Source: Fidelibacterota bacterium UBA2986
GTDB lineage: Bacteria; Fidelibacterota; Marinisomatia; Marinisomatales; AB-629-J13
DNA: 40,317 nt
NCBI GenBank assembly: GCA_002346675.1
Contig: DEAI01000009.1
Span: forward strand, 1-40,317
Reading direction: 5' to 3'
Part shown: positions 25,639 to 33,388 of the stretch, one piece after another
Layout of the letters: the number at the start of each line of letters is the position of its first letter
Numbering within the stretch: the first letter of the stretch is position 1
Notes under the pieces: generated by a model
What the model saw: only the letters and a program-made list of their open reading frames with translations
What the model was told of the DNA's origin: nothing
Databases searched by the model: none
Translations under genes and position numbers: made by a program

Positions 25639-27687
25639 TCAGTAATTAACTTTAAAAATATTTATAGGTTTTTCTTTACCCTTTACCATTATCGGTTCCA
25701 TTTTTTCTAAATTGAACTTTTGGGTCACTTCATTTGCTGTATATTCAGAAATGATTATTTCATAGGCTTTTGCTGCAGAACATAGTCTTGCTCCCAAGTT
25801 TACCGTATCACCAATTACAGTATAATCCATCTGAGTTTCCGAACCGATATTTCCTGAAACAACCTCTCCTGAGTTCAGTCCAATTCCGATATCAATTTGC
25901 TTTAAATTATTCTTTTTCCTTTCTTCATTCAAAGCTTTGAGTTTTTTCATCATATCGATAGCTGTCAAAATTGCCCTATCCGAATCATCGGTTTTTTCCA
26001 ATGGAGCTCCATACACCACCATCAGTTCATCCCCTACAATTTTATCTAGTGTCCCGTTATACCTGAAAATAATATCCATCATTGCAGAGAAATATTCGTT
26101 TAGAGTTTCCACTACATCCTGAGGTTTCATTTTTTCGGACAAAGATGTAAATCCCCTTATATCACTGAAAAGAATCGTTATATGCTTGCTTTCCCCACCT
26201 AGCTCTAATGTTGCACCTTCTGCCAACAATTCCTCAACTACATTATCCGACACATATCGCTTAAATGTATTTTTAATTCGTCGTTCTTCTGATATATCCT
26301 CTAGAGTTATAACAGCTCCATTCAATCCTCCATCTTGGTCCATCAATGGCGCGCAGGTTAAATTTATTCTCACATCTTCACCTACACTATGGCAGGGAAT
26401 ATCCATTTCAAGAGTGATATCTTGACTTTCGAGAGTTTTTTCGATGATGCTCTGGATATTGTCATCTTCTGGAAAGACCAACAGGTACGGGTTATTCACA
26501 ACCTCTTCTTTTTCCATCTTCAATATTTTTAAGGCAGCAGGGTTTATTGATTCAACTTCACCAAGTAAAGACAGAGTGATAACACCATTTGCGATACTGT
26601 TTAAAATATTCTCGTTATAGTTTTTTGTCTCCAAAACACTTGTGAAAAGTCGAGCGTTTTCAAGAGCTACACCTGCCTGACTTGCAAACGCTGTTAGCAT
26701 CTCAAGGTCGGTTTGCTCAAATGGTACTATCCCCTGACGCGTTTCCTTATCCAAAATACAGATCAATCCCAAAACTTCTGTTTTGCTCTTTATGGGTGCG
26801 ATCATAAGGTTTTCATTTTCAAAAGCTTTTTTCAGTTTTTCATCATCAAACTGATTTAATAGTATTCCTTCCATATTTTCAAAGCAGGGTTTTAATAAAC
26901 CATGATTTTTTGAAATAATTACTTTTGAAAGTGTTTCTTCGTCAAGGTTAAACTCTGTAGATAATTTTAAAAACGGTGTGAATTTATCGGTGAAAAATAC
27001 CGCTCCCGCGGATGCATTTAAAATACCCACAGAACGAATAAGAATTTCCATATTTAACTCATCCACATCTAAAACTGAATTAACAGCTAAACTGATATCA
27101 AATAATGTTTCAAGTTCGAGCAGTTTTAAATTAAGTGCATCGCTCTTTTTGTTCAAATCAACAATTAAATTTGAATTATGTACCGCATGGGAAAAATGAT
27201 GGCAGATTATACTCAGAATCTGTAGATCCATATCGCTGATTGGCTGGTTCATAAATTTTTTACACAGGCTGACTATACCCAAAAATTCATTTTTATATGA
27301 GAGGGGGACAATAATTATTGGATTTAATTTTGTAATTATTTCCTGACCCAGACTATCAATCTTATTTTTGGTTTTATCGGAGTCTATCCGATAAATTGAT
27401 TCCCCCATCAATTTCTGAACATCAATATCTGAAAGGGATATTTCCTCTCCCTCTTTGATATTAAGGCCTCGCTGGGAAAAGGCTTTTAGAACGTTTTTTT
27501 CTTTATCATTTAGAAGGATACCCCCCTTTGAAAACATAAGCGTGCCCAGGATCAAATGAAGGATTGAGGAACTTATTTTTTGTAATTTATTTTCAGATGT
27601 AAGGATATCACCTAGGTCAACTAACCCATCAAGGTAATAATCTACCCGCTCTTTCTCATAAACCTCAGATATTGCAGAATTGCTCAT
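25639..27687 (-). CDS. GAF-GAF-PAS class III adenylate cyclase
   Basis: 682 residues, no membrane segment. GAF domains at about 30-170 and 195-345 (the second with ENLMIAPIKSKTEVLGLICILDK), a PAS domain at about 350-465 (ILNSIANGVITLSLLGEVESI), and a class III cyclase domain at about 490-682. Both metal-binding aspartates are present (FSDIRGFTSLSE near 505; VGDELMVVYGAP near 552), as are the purine-specificity residues typical of adenylate cyclases (Lys in LDKIVGDE, Asp in YTVIGDTVN) and the NLGARLC transition-state motif. It is embedded between two STAS genes, so cAMP formation is likely linked to the partner switch. An inverted repeat CTTTTTCT/AGAAAAAG at 27697-27718 lies ten bases upstream of the start and could influence translation. 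Confidence 0.93.
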   Translation of the reverse strand: MSNSAISEVYEKERVDYYLDGLVDLGDILTSENKLQKISSSILHLILGTLMFSKGGILLNDKEKNVLKAFSQRGLNIKEGEEISLSDIDVQKLMGESIYRIDSDKTKNKIDSLGQEIITKLNPIIIVPLSYKNEFLGIVSLCKKFMNQPISDMDLQILSIICHHFSHAVHNSNLIVDLNKKSDALNLKLLELETLFDISLAVNSVLDVDELNMEILIRSVGILNASAGAVFFTDKFTPFLKLSTEFNLDEETLSKVIISKNHGLLKPCFENMEGILLNQFDDEKLKKAFENENLMIAPIKSKTEVLGLICILDKETRQGIVPFEQTDLEMLTAFASQAGVALENARLFTSVLETKNYNENILNSIANGVITLSLLGEVESINPAALKILKMEKEEVVNNPYLLVFPEDDNIQSIIEKTLESQDITLEMDIPCHSVGEDVRINLTCAPLMDQDGGLNGAVITLEDISEERRIKNTFKRYVSDNVVEELLAEGATLELGGESKHITILFSDIRGFTSLSEKMKPQDVVETLNEYFSAMMDIIFRYNGTLDKIVGDELMVVYGAPLEKTDDSDRAILTAIDMMKKLKALNEERKKNNLKQIDIGIGLNSGEVVSGNIGSETQMDYTVIGDTVNLGARLCSAAKAYEIIISEYTANEVTQKFNLEKMEPIMVKGKEKPINIFKVNY

Positions 27688-27754
27688 TCTCTTTAACTTT
27701 TTCTAAAAAAAGAAAAAGCTAAATAATATATATTAAAAATAAAAGATAAATCTT

Positions 27755-28105
27755 TTAAGAATTTAGTTCAGATAGTCCTTCTTCTTCTGAGGAAAATACC
27801 TGGGAATATTGGGTAATTCCCATTATATTGAACGTTTTTTCTACGATAGGTGCAAGATTGCAATAGCCCAATTTTCCATCTACATCCTGCAATTTCTCTA
27901 TGATCTCTATCAAAATAGAGACACCAATACTGTTAACCATTTTTGTATTGGTAAGGTCCAACAGAAAATTATTCTTTCCGTCGTCCATTTGCTTATAACA
28001 TTCTTCAGCAATACTCTCGCCTGCAACATTGTTTAAATAACCGTTAGTACGAAGAATAACAGTTTTATTGTCAACTGATACATCCATTGTAAATTGTTCA
28101 GCCAT
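27755..28105 (-). CDS. STAS-domain anti-sigma factor antagonist (RsbV/SpoIIAA-like), copy A
   Basis: 116 residues, one STAS domain with the phospho-acceptor loop LTNTKMVNSIGVSIL (Ser59 expected). It follows the RsbW-like kinase gene by 21 bp and precedes the cyclase gene by 67 bp. Paralogue of the STAS gene at 25274; the two flank the cyclase, which suggests duplication and division of labour between two signals or two targets. Predicted to be phosphorylated by the RsbW-like kinase and to release its target when dephosphorylated. Confidence 0.9.
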   Translation of the reverse strand: MAEQFTMDVSVDNKTVILRTNGYLNNVAGESIAEECYKQMDDGKNNFLLDLTNTKMVNSIGVSILIEIIEKLQDVDGKLGYCNLAPIVEKTFNIMGITQYSQVFSSEEEGLSELNS

Positions 28106-28126
28106 AATTAAAATCTCCCTCTTGTA

Positions 28127-28555
28127 TCAAATAAATTTTGTTAGTGAAACAACTGTACCATCATCACCGCTCTGAATATCAACCTCATCCATAAGTGATT
28201 CAATGAGCTGCATTCCCCAGCCCCGTTTATATTCAGCGTGTATCTTTTTTGCGATATCGGGTGTCTCAACATCTTTTTTAACGAAACCTTTACCCTTATC
28301 CATGATCTGAACAACCATCTTTTTTTTATCTACATGAAATGTTATATAAACATTGCGGTCCATACTTTCACTGTGCTCAAACGCATTAATACACGTTTCA
28401 ATAATTGCCATTTTGATCTCTTCAATTTCATCATCAGAAAAATGAGCATATTCTGCCATGGCTTCTGCTGTCTTTGCAGCCGCGAGTTCCATGTCTGGAA
28501 CCATAGGAATTTTTAGGTCAACTTCTGTTCCTTTTGGGAAATTATTTGATACCAT
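28127..28555 (-). CDS. RsbW-like serine-protein kinase (anti-sigma factor fold)
   Basis: 142 residues of the HATPase_c_2 family. The N box is EIKMAIIETCINAFEHS (Glu53, Asn57), the G1 box DKGKGF (86-91), and the G2 box RGWGMQLIESLMDEV (111-125), so ATP binding and kinase activity look intact. Shine-Dalgarno AAAGGA precedes the ATG at 28555. First gene of the partner-switching operon. In Bacillus, RsbW holds sigma-B and phosphorylates RsbV; no sigma factor gene is near, so this protein may control a sigma factor elsewhere or a non-sigma target such as the cyclase. 109 bp separates it from the SusD gene. Confidence 0.92.
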   Translation of the reverse strand: MVSNNFPKGTEVDLKIPMVPDMELAAAKTAEAMAEYAHFSDDEIEEIKMAIIETCINAFEHSESMDRNVYITFHVDKKKMVVQIMDKGKGFVKKDVETPDIAKKIHAEYKRGWGMQLIESLMDEVDIQSGDDGTVVSLTKFI

Positions 28556-28664
28556 AACGTTATCCTTTTATTTGAGATTTATCAAAATATAACATTCCAA
28601 GATACTTATAATAGTGTATTAAATGAAAACTGCATCAAAAAATTATTTTTTGTAGTAAAAACTA

Positions 28665-30098
28665 TTAAGGGTAATTAGGGTTTGTAAGTTCTTCTTCCAA
28701 TGGTATTGGAATATAGTGCAGCTCACCAGTATGCCATGGAATTAAATCAGAAAAACGATTTTGATCGATTAGTCTTTTCCCCTCACAAAATAGTTCCTTG
28801 TCTCTTTCATCCAAAATAATTTCCATGGAAATTTCAGTAAGAAGCGGAAGAGAATACCAATTTCGGATATCATTAACAGCGCCAAGAGCGTCAATACCTA
28901 TGCCGTAACCCTGCACACCTAATTCAGCTAAAATCAGATGGTTTTCCTGCCAACTAATTACTGATATTGGTGAATCACTTTCATACTTTTCCTGATAATA
29001 TCTTACATAAGATACAGCGTCCTCTTCCATTGGCGCTTTTGCCATGGGCAATCTGATACTCTCTTCAGGTTCTGTTGGCTCATCATAAACACCATTTCCC
29101 GATCCAGTGTCTCCACCTGGAAGAGCAATATCTACAAATTCTTCGCCCCAATCATAGACACCATTTTTTAGATCAATAAAATCTTCACCTTCATCATATG
29201 TACCATTTAAATCTCCTGCATCAGTAAATCCTTCGCCCTGATCATAAACACCATTCCCATTTCCTGCATCAGTAAATTCTTCGCCAAGCAAATGTCTAAA
29301 CCTTGAGTCGAGTGTCCATCTCGTACGTCCCTCACCCGCATAGTTATAATATCTGTTAATAAATTCACCTTCATCAGTATAGAGTGCCTGAAATGGATCA
29401 TCTCCCGCTATAAGTCCCTGCGAAGCATGATCAGCAGCCAGAATTGGGTCCCCACCATAAAGATATATGCGAGACATCAGAGAATTTAAGACCCTTATCT
29501 TATAATCATCACCAGCATCTAGTGAATTTAAAGCAGACTGAAAGTGTGCAATTGCTGTATTATACAGTTCACTGGATGGTATAAATGAACTTGTATCAAT
29601 TGTTGCTCCTCCATCTGCCGGGTAACTGGGGCCCCTGCCATAATAGGTGCCAAGTAGGTAATATGCAAGACCCTGATAAAGATATGACGTATAATATCCT
29701 TCTTTTTCAATTTCTCCGCCTTCTAAAATATCCAAACTTTCTTTTAGTAGTTTTGCGGTTCTCCATACCTCCAAAATACTAAAATAACATTCCGCTTTTG
29801 TACCATCAGTAAACTCATAATCTCCATTATCTAAAGCTTCGTCACTAGGTCCGGTTGCACCAGCAACATTTCTATCGTGCACTAGCTGATCCGAAATGCC
29901 ATCTGCAATAACAGATACCCTGGCGTGGGCATCTGCGTATGCATTTTTTACACCATTAATGAAAAATTCAATATTATCTTCATTATTTATTTCATCATAA
30001 CTGACTGCATTGATTGATGGGCTGGTATTTTCAACAAATTTTTGACACCCGGTAAACAGAATAAAAACATTTAAAATTATAAATACTTTTTTTATCAT
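28665..30098 (-). CDS. SusD/RagB-like outer-membrane lipoprotein with acidic calcium-binding-like repeat insert
   Basis: 477 residues, lipobox LFTGC (Cys18). The helical SusD-like body is visible at both ends: TAKLLKESLDILEG, YLYQGLAYYLLGTYYGRG, AIAHFQSALNSLDAG, then SWQENHLILAELGVQGYG and ILDERDKELFCEGKRLIDQNR. Residues about 270-340 are an insert of four tandem repeats of the form EEFTDAGNGNGVYDQGE, rich in Asp/Asn/Gly in EF-hand/thrombospondin-like spacing, which probably bind calcium. The ATG at 30098 follows the SusC stop by one base, with GAGG inside the SusC 3' end: tight translational coupling. It binds the SusC substrate at the cell surface; the substrate class is not known. Similar repeats elsewhere in FCB genomes are usually found in surface proteins. 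Confidence 0.85.
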   Translation of the reverse strand: MIKKVFIILNVFILFTGCQKFVENTSPSINAVSYDEINNEDNIEFFINGVKNAYADAHARVSVIADGISDQLVHDRNVAGATGPSDEALDNGDYEFTDGTKAECYFSILEVWRTAKLLKESLDILEGGEIEKEGYYTSYLYQGLAYYLLGTYYGRGPSYPADGGATIDTSSFIPSSELYNTAIAHFQSALNSLDAGDDYKIRVLNSLMSRIYLYGGDPILAADHASQGLIAGDDPFQALYTDEGEFINRYYNYAGEGRTRWTLDSRFRHLLGEEFTDAGNGNGVYDQGEGFTDAGDLNGTYDEGEDFIDLKNGVYDWGEEFVDIALPGGDTGSGNGVYDEPTEPEESIRLPMAKAPMEEDAVSYVRYYQEKYESDSPISVISWQENHLILAELGVQGYGIGIDALGAVNDIRNWYSLPLLTEISMEIILDERDKELFCEGKRLIDQNRFSDLIPWHTGELHYIPIPLEEELTNPNYP

Positions 30099-30099
30099 C

Positions 30100-33000
30100 T
30101 TAGAACCTCACATTTATTCCGAAATTATATACAGTTGGATGGGGCATGGTAGCAGACTCAACAGATCTATAAGCTCTACCTTCCAGACCAATTCCTTCTG
30201 TAACTGCACCAGAGATGTTTAACTCTGGGTCAACCCCTACTGTACCAGAAGCTCTCCACAACTTAACATTCTGAGCTGAGAAATAGACCCTCAGCCCAGA
30301 GATAGTATTGTCCAGTTTTAAAACGGGTAGATACTGTGTAAGATTAACACCAAAATTTATTTCTCTGAGCCTGGTAAAATCACCGGAAGTCCCAAAGTTT
30401 GTAATATATGAAGGGTGATTAAACGCAAACTCATTAAGAGCATTCTCCCACTCTGCCTCTTTGCCTGGAATCGCCACCGGGAGCGGAGGCACAGCTCCTC
30501 CTGTTGCTATGTATAAGTCCGTGTTCACTGTACCCACCACCTCATCAGGTTCAATCACGGGATTGAAATATATCATAAATTCCTCTGGTAGAATACCCAT
30601 TTGAGCAAAGAGCCCATCAAGCCCGAGCTTCTGTATGGATGCTAGCCAAGCTGTGTGTCCGCTATTATCAGGACTTGTTGCTCTCCATCTGGTCCCCTCA
30701 CCAGCCATAAACCCTGTCTTCCTTTCAAAAAGCATGTAAAAGTCAAACACCTTATAATTGACATTGACAGACAGGTTTCCTGTGTGCTGGGGGATCGCTC
30801 TTCCGAGCATATGTTTTTCATTAGTTAAAACTCCACCAATAGGATCAAAATATGGAATTACTCCAAGTCCCATCATTGATAAATCAAGTGTATCAACTTT
30901 CGCGCCAGATACATCAGACCCCCAGAAATGATATTTTGGATATCCCTCTTGAGTACACATTACTCCATAATCATCACAGATCGGGTCTCCCATTTCAGTA
31001 ATCTCACTATCGTTCCAACTGTATGATGCACTAATATCCACCTTTAGATCTTTCTTGTTTATCGGTGTTGTTTTTAATAGCGTTTCAAAACCCTCCATCT
31101 CCATACTACCAATATTGGTGGGTTTAGCAACCTCCCCATATCCCAAAGATGGAGCAAGCGGAGCGTATACAATAGAGTTCTCTGCCCACTGGTTATATTT
31201 TGTAAGCTCAAGTGACAACAAATTTTCCCATGTAAGATCAAGCCCAAACTCGATCTCACTGATCCTCTCAGGCTCAATATCCTCATTCCCATATTTGTAT
31301 ATATTGGCACCACCACCGACGCCTCCAGCACCGCCACTCCACAGAAGTGCTATCCCGTCATCGTGACCAGGTAGCATTCCGCTCTCACCATAGGCCATAC
31401 GAAATTTCAATAAATTAAACTGTTCAGGGACAAAGCTAAGCTTGTCCAATCTGGTCGCAAAACGTATTCCTGGATATCCAATAGACTCTGACTTTGAACC
31501 CAAAGAAGAAGCATAGTCCTTTCGATAGCTTAGTGTAAGATAGTACTGATCGTAGAGTGAAAGCTCCTCAGTTATTACTCCACCAGCATCCCTACTATTA
31601 AAAAAAGATTCGCTTGCCTCTCTGATCGAAGGCGCGGAACTAATATTTGTTACCTCACTCTGACCAAAGTTTTCTCTCCATATATCCATAGATTGATTAA
31701 GATTATCAAAAAACTGAGCTGTAAAACTTGTTTTAGCTACCAGTGGTCCATTGTTGAACGAATGGGCTAACCCAATTTCATAGTTCATCCTTTTTGTATC
31801 TGTCCTCTTTAATCCTTTTTCGCCTTCTGTCTGTGATCCATAATTATAATCTGAACTATAGGATGTAAAATGATCCCTATGAACATCATCAATTCCTACT
31901 TTTCCCTTTAGAACCATCGTGTTCAGCCCATATTGATTTATTTTTTGAAAAGGATAATAGGTTGCACTGATAGAACCTGTAAATCTTTTAGAGTCCATTC
32001 CCTGATCAATAGCAGCAAATGCAGCGCTGTCCGCATTCCCCCATGGGAAAAATGATATTAGCGTACCACTAATCGTGCCATAAATACTATTATCACTGTG
32101 TGGAATTTTGGCGGTATAAGCGCTGTAGGAGGTACTTAGGCTCAGTTTGAGATTATCCTGAGGTAAGAGATCAAAATTGCCTCTGATGGACGTACGGTCA
32201 AAATAATTTTGGTGTTTCCAAATAAGCATCCCCTCCTCATAGCGATTGGAAAATGATATAAAATATCTTGCCTTATAATCTCCCCCGCTAACACTGAAAT
32301 AATTATCAGATATCTTACCCGGAGATAATACTTTATGAAAAAGCTCATGATTTTGAAATCCATCGTCAATCTCAAATTCAGGGCTGTTGTTTCCAGTGGT
32401 ATGTTTATAGGTAAACACAGGTTTATCCATACCTGCTCGACCAGTTTTTGTTTCAATTAATACTATACCGTTTGAGCCATTGGTTCCATAGCTTGTTGCA
32501 GAAGCGGGCCCCTTGAGAATCTCAATGTTTTCAATATCATCGGCGTTAAAATCAAGCAGAGTGGAAATACCTTGCCCATATGAATAAGGACCTACTTCAT
32601 TGTTATCTACTCTCATTCCATCTATAAATATAACAGGCTGTTCGTTTCCGTTGAGACCTCCGCCAGCACGAACATCAAAGCGGAATCCGCCTCCAACTGT
32701 TCCCGAAGGTTTACGGATATCTAAACCAGACACCTTCCCACTGAGCAGTGTCCCGAAATCAGAATAAGAGGTTGATTCGTTCAAATGTCTAGGGTCCAGG
32801 CGAGTAACAGCAACTTCTGAAATTTCTACGGATCTCTCAGACGCAACACCTGTAACAACCACTTCATCTCCCTTGAAAACATCTTCCTCAAGAACAAAGT
32901 TCACCCCAGTTAACTTATTCCCCTTTACTACATTGACCCCGGACTCTTCCTCAGCAGAGATACCCAATTTTTGAAGCCCTGAAGCTGTCCCACCATCATC

Positions 33001-33291
33001 CGCATCACTAACAGATATATAAATATCAATTTTCTGTGTCTTAAACCCAAAATAATCAGCAACGAGAGTATATTTCCCTATAGGGATTCTTGATATACTG
33101 TAAACCCCGGATGTGTCAGTGATTGAACCGATCATTGTACCTTTTAGGTACACGTTGGCTGATATTAGAGGTTCACCATCTGTAGGAGCGTCCGGTCCTA
33201 AACCGCGAACTGTACCTGAAACAGAGCCTGTTTGGGAAAAAACAAATGAAATTAATAATGGAAAAATGAGTGGGAATAGTCTACTGTACAT
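30100..33291 (-). CDS. SusC/RagA-family TonB-dependent receptor
   Basis: 1063 residues. Signal peptide 1-19 (LISFVFSQ). CarboxypepD-reg domain at about 20-95 (SGTVRGLGPDAPTDGEPLIS, IPIGKYTLVADYFGFKTQ), the VKGNKLTGVNFVLEED spacer, then the plug domain with SusC-type landmarks: LSGKVSGLDIRKPSG, VIFIDGMRVDN, and IENIEILKGPASATSYGTNG. The barrel ends YNFGINVRF. It forms a complex with the SusD-like lipoprotein encoded one base downstream and imports its ligand. Extracellular loops hold a Cys pair (DPICDDYGVMC). A gene for a TolB/TPR-type regulator lies 97 bp upstream in the same direction. Confidence 0.92.
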   Translation of the reverse strand: MYSRLFPLIFPLLISFVFSQTGSVSGTVRGLGPDAPTDGEPLISANVYLKGTMIGSITDTSGVYSISRIPIGKYTLVADYFGFKTQKIDIYISVSDADDGGTASGLQKLGISAEEESGVNVVKGNKLTGVNFVLEEDVFKGDEVVVTGVASERSVEISEVAVTRLDPRHLNESTSYSDFGTLLSGKVSGLDIRKPSGTVGGGFRFDVRAGGGLNGNEQPVIFIDGMRVDNNEVGPYSYGQGISTLLDFNADDIENIEILKGPASATSYGTNGSNGIVLIETKTGRAGMDKPVFTYKHTTGNNSPEFEIDDGFQNHELFHKVLSPGKISDNYFSVSGGDYKARYFISFSNRYEEGMLIWKHQNYFDRTSIRGNFDLLPQDNLKLSLSTSYSAYTAKIPHSDNSIYGTISGTLISFFPWGNADSAAFAAIDQGMDSKRFTGSISATYYPFQKINQYGLNTMVLKGKVGIDDVHRDHFTSYSSDYNYGSQTEGEKGLKRTDTKRMNYEIGLAHSFNNGPLVAKTSFTAQFFDNLNQSMDIWRENFGQSEVTNISSAPSIREASESFFNSRDAGGVITEELSLYDQYYLTLSYRKDYASSLGSKSESIGYPGIRFATRLDKLSFVPEQFNLLKFRMAYGESGMLPGHDDGIALLWSGGAGGVGGGANIYKYGNEDIEPERISEIEFGLDLTWENLLSLELTKYNQWAENSIVYAPLAPSLGYGEVAKPTNIGSMEMEGFETLLKTTPINKKDLKVDISASYSWNDSEITEMGDPICDDYGVMCTQEGYPKYHFWGSDVSGAKVDTLDLSMMGLGVIPYFDPIGGVLTNEKHMLGRAIPQHTGNLSVNVNYKVFDFYMLFERKTGFMAGEGTRWRATSPDNSGHTAWLASIQKLGLDGLFAQMGILPEEFMIYFNPVIEPDEVVGTVNTDLYIATGGAVPPLPVAIPGKEAEWENALNEFAFNHPSYITNFGTSGDFTRLREINFGVNLTQYLPVLKLDNTISGLRVYFSAQNVKLWRASGTVGVDPELNISGAVTEGIGLEGRAYRSVESATMPHPTVYNFGINVRF

Positions 33292-33388
33292 AAGGTATCC
33301 TATTGTTAATTGATAAATGACCTTCCTAATTTTGGCAAAATTTAAACCAGATTATAATTAAAATCAAAAATTATATCTTAACATATAC

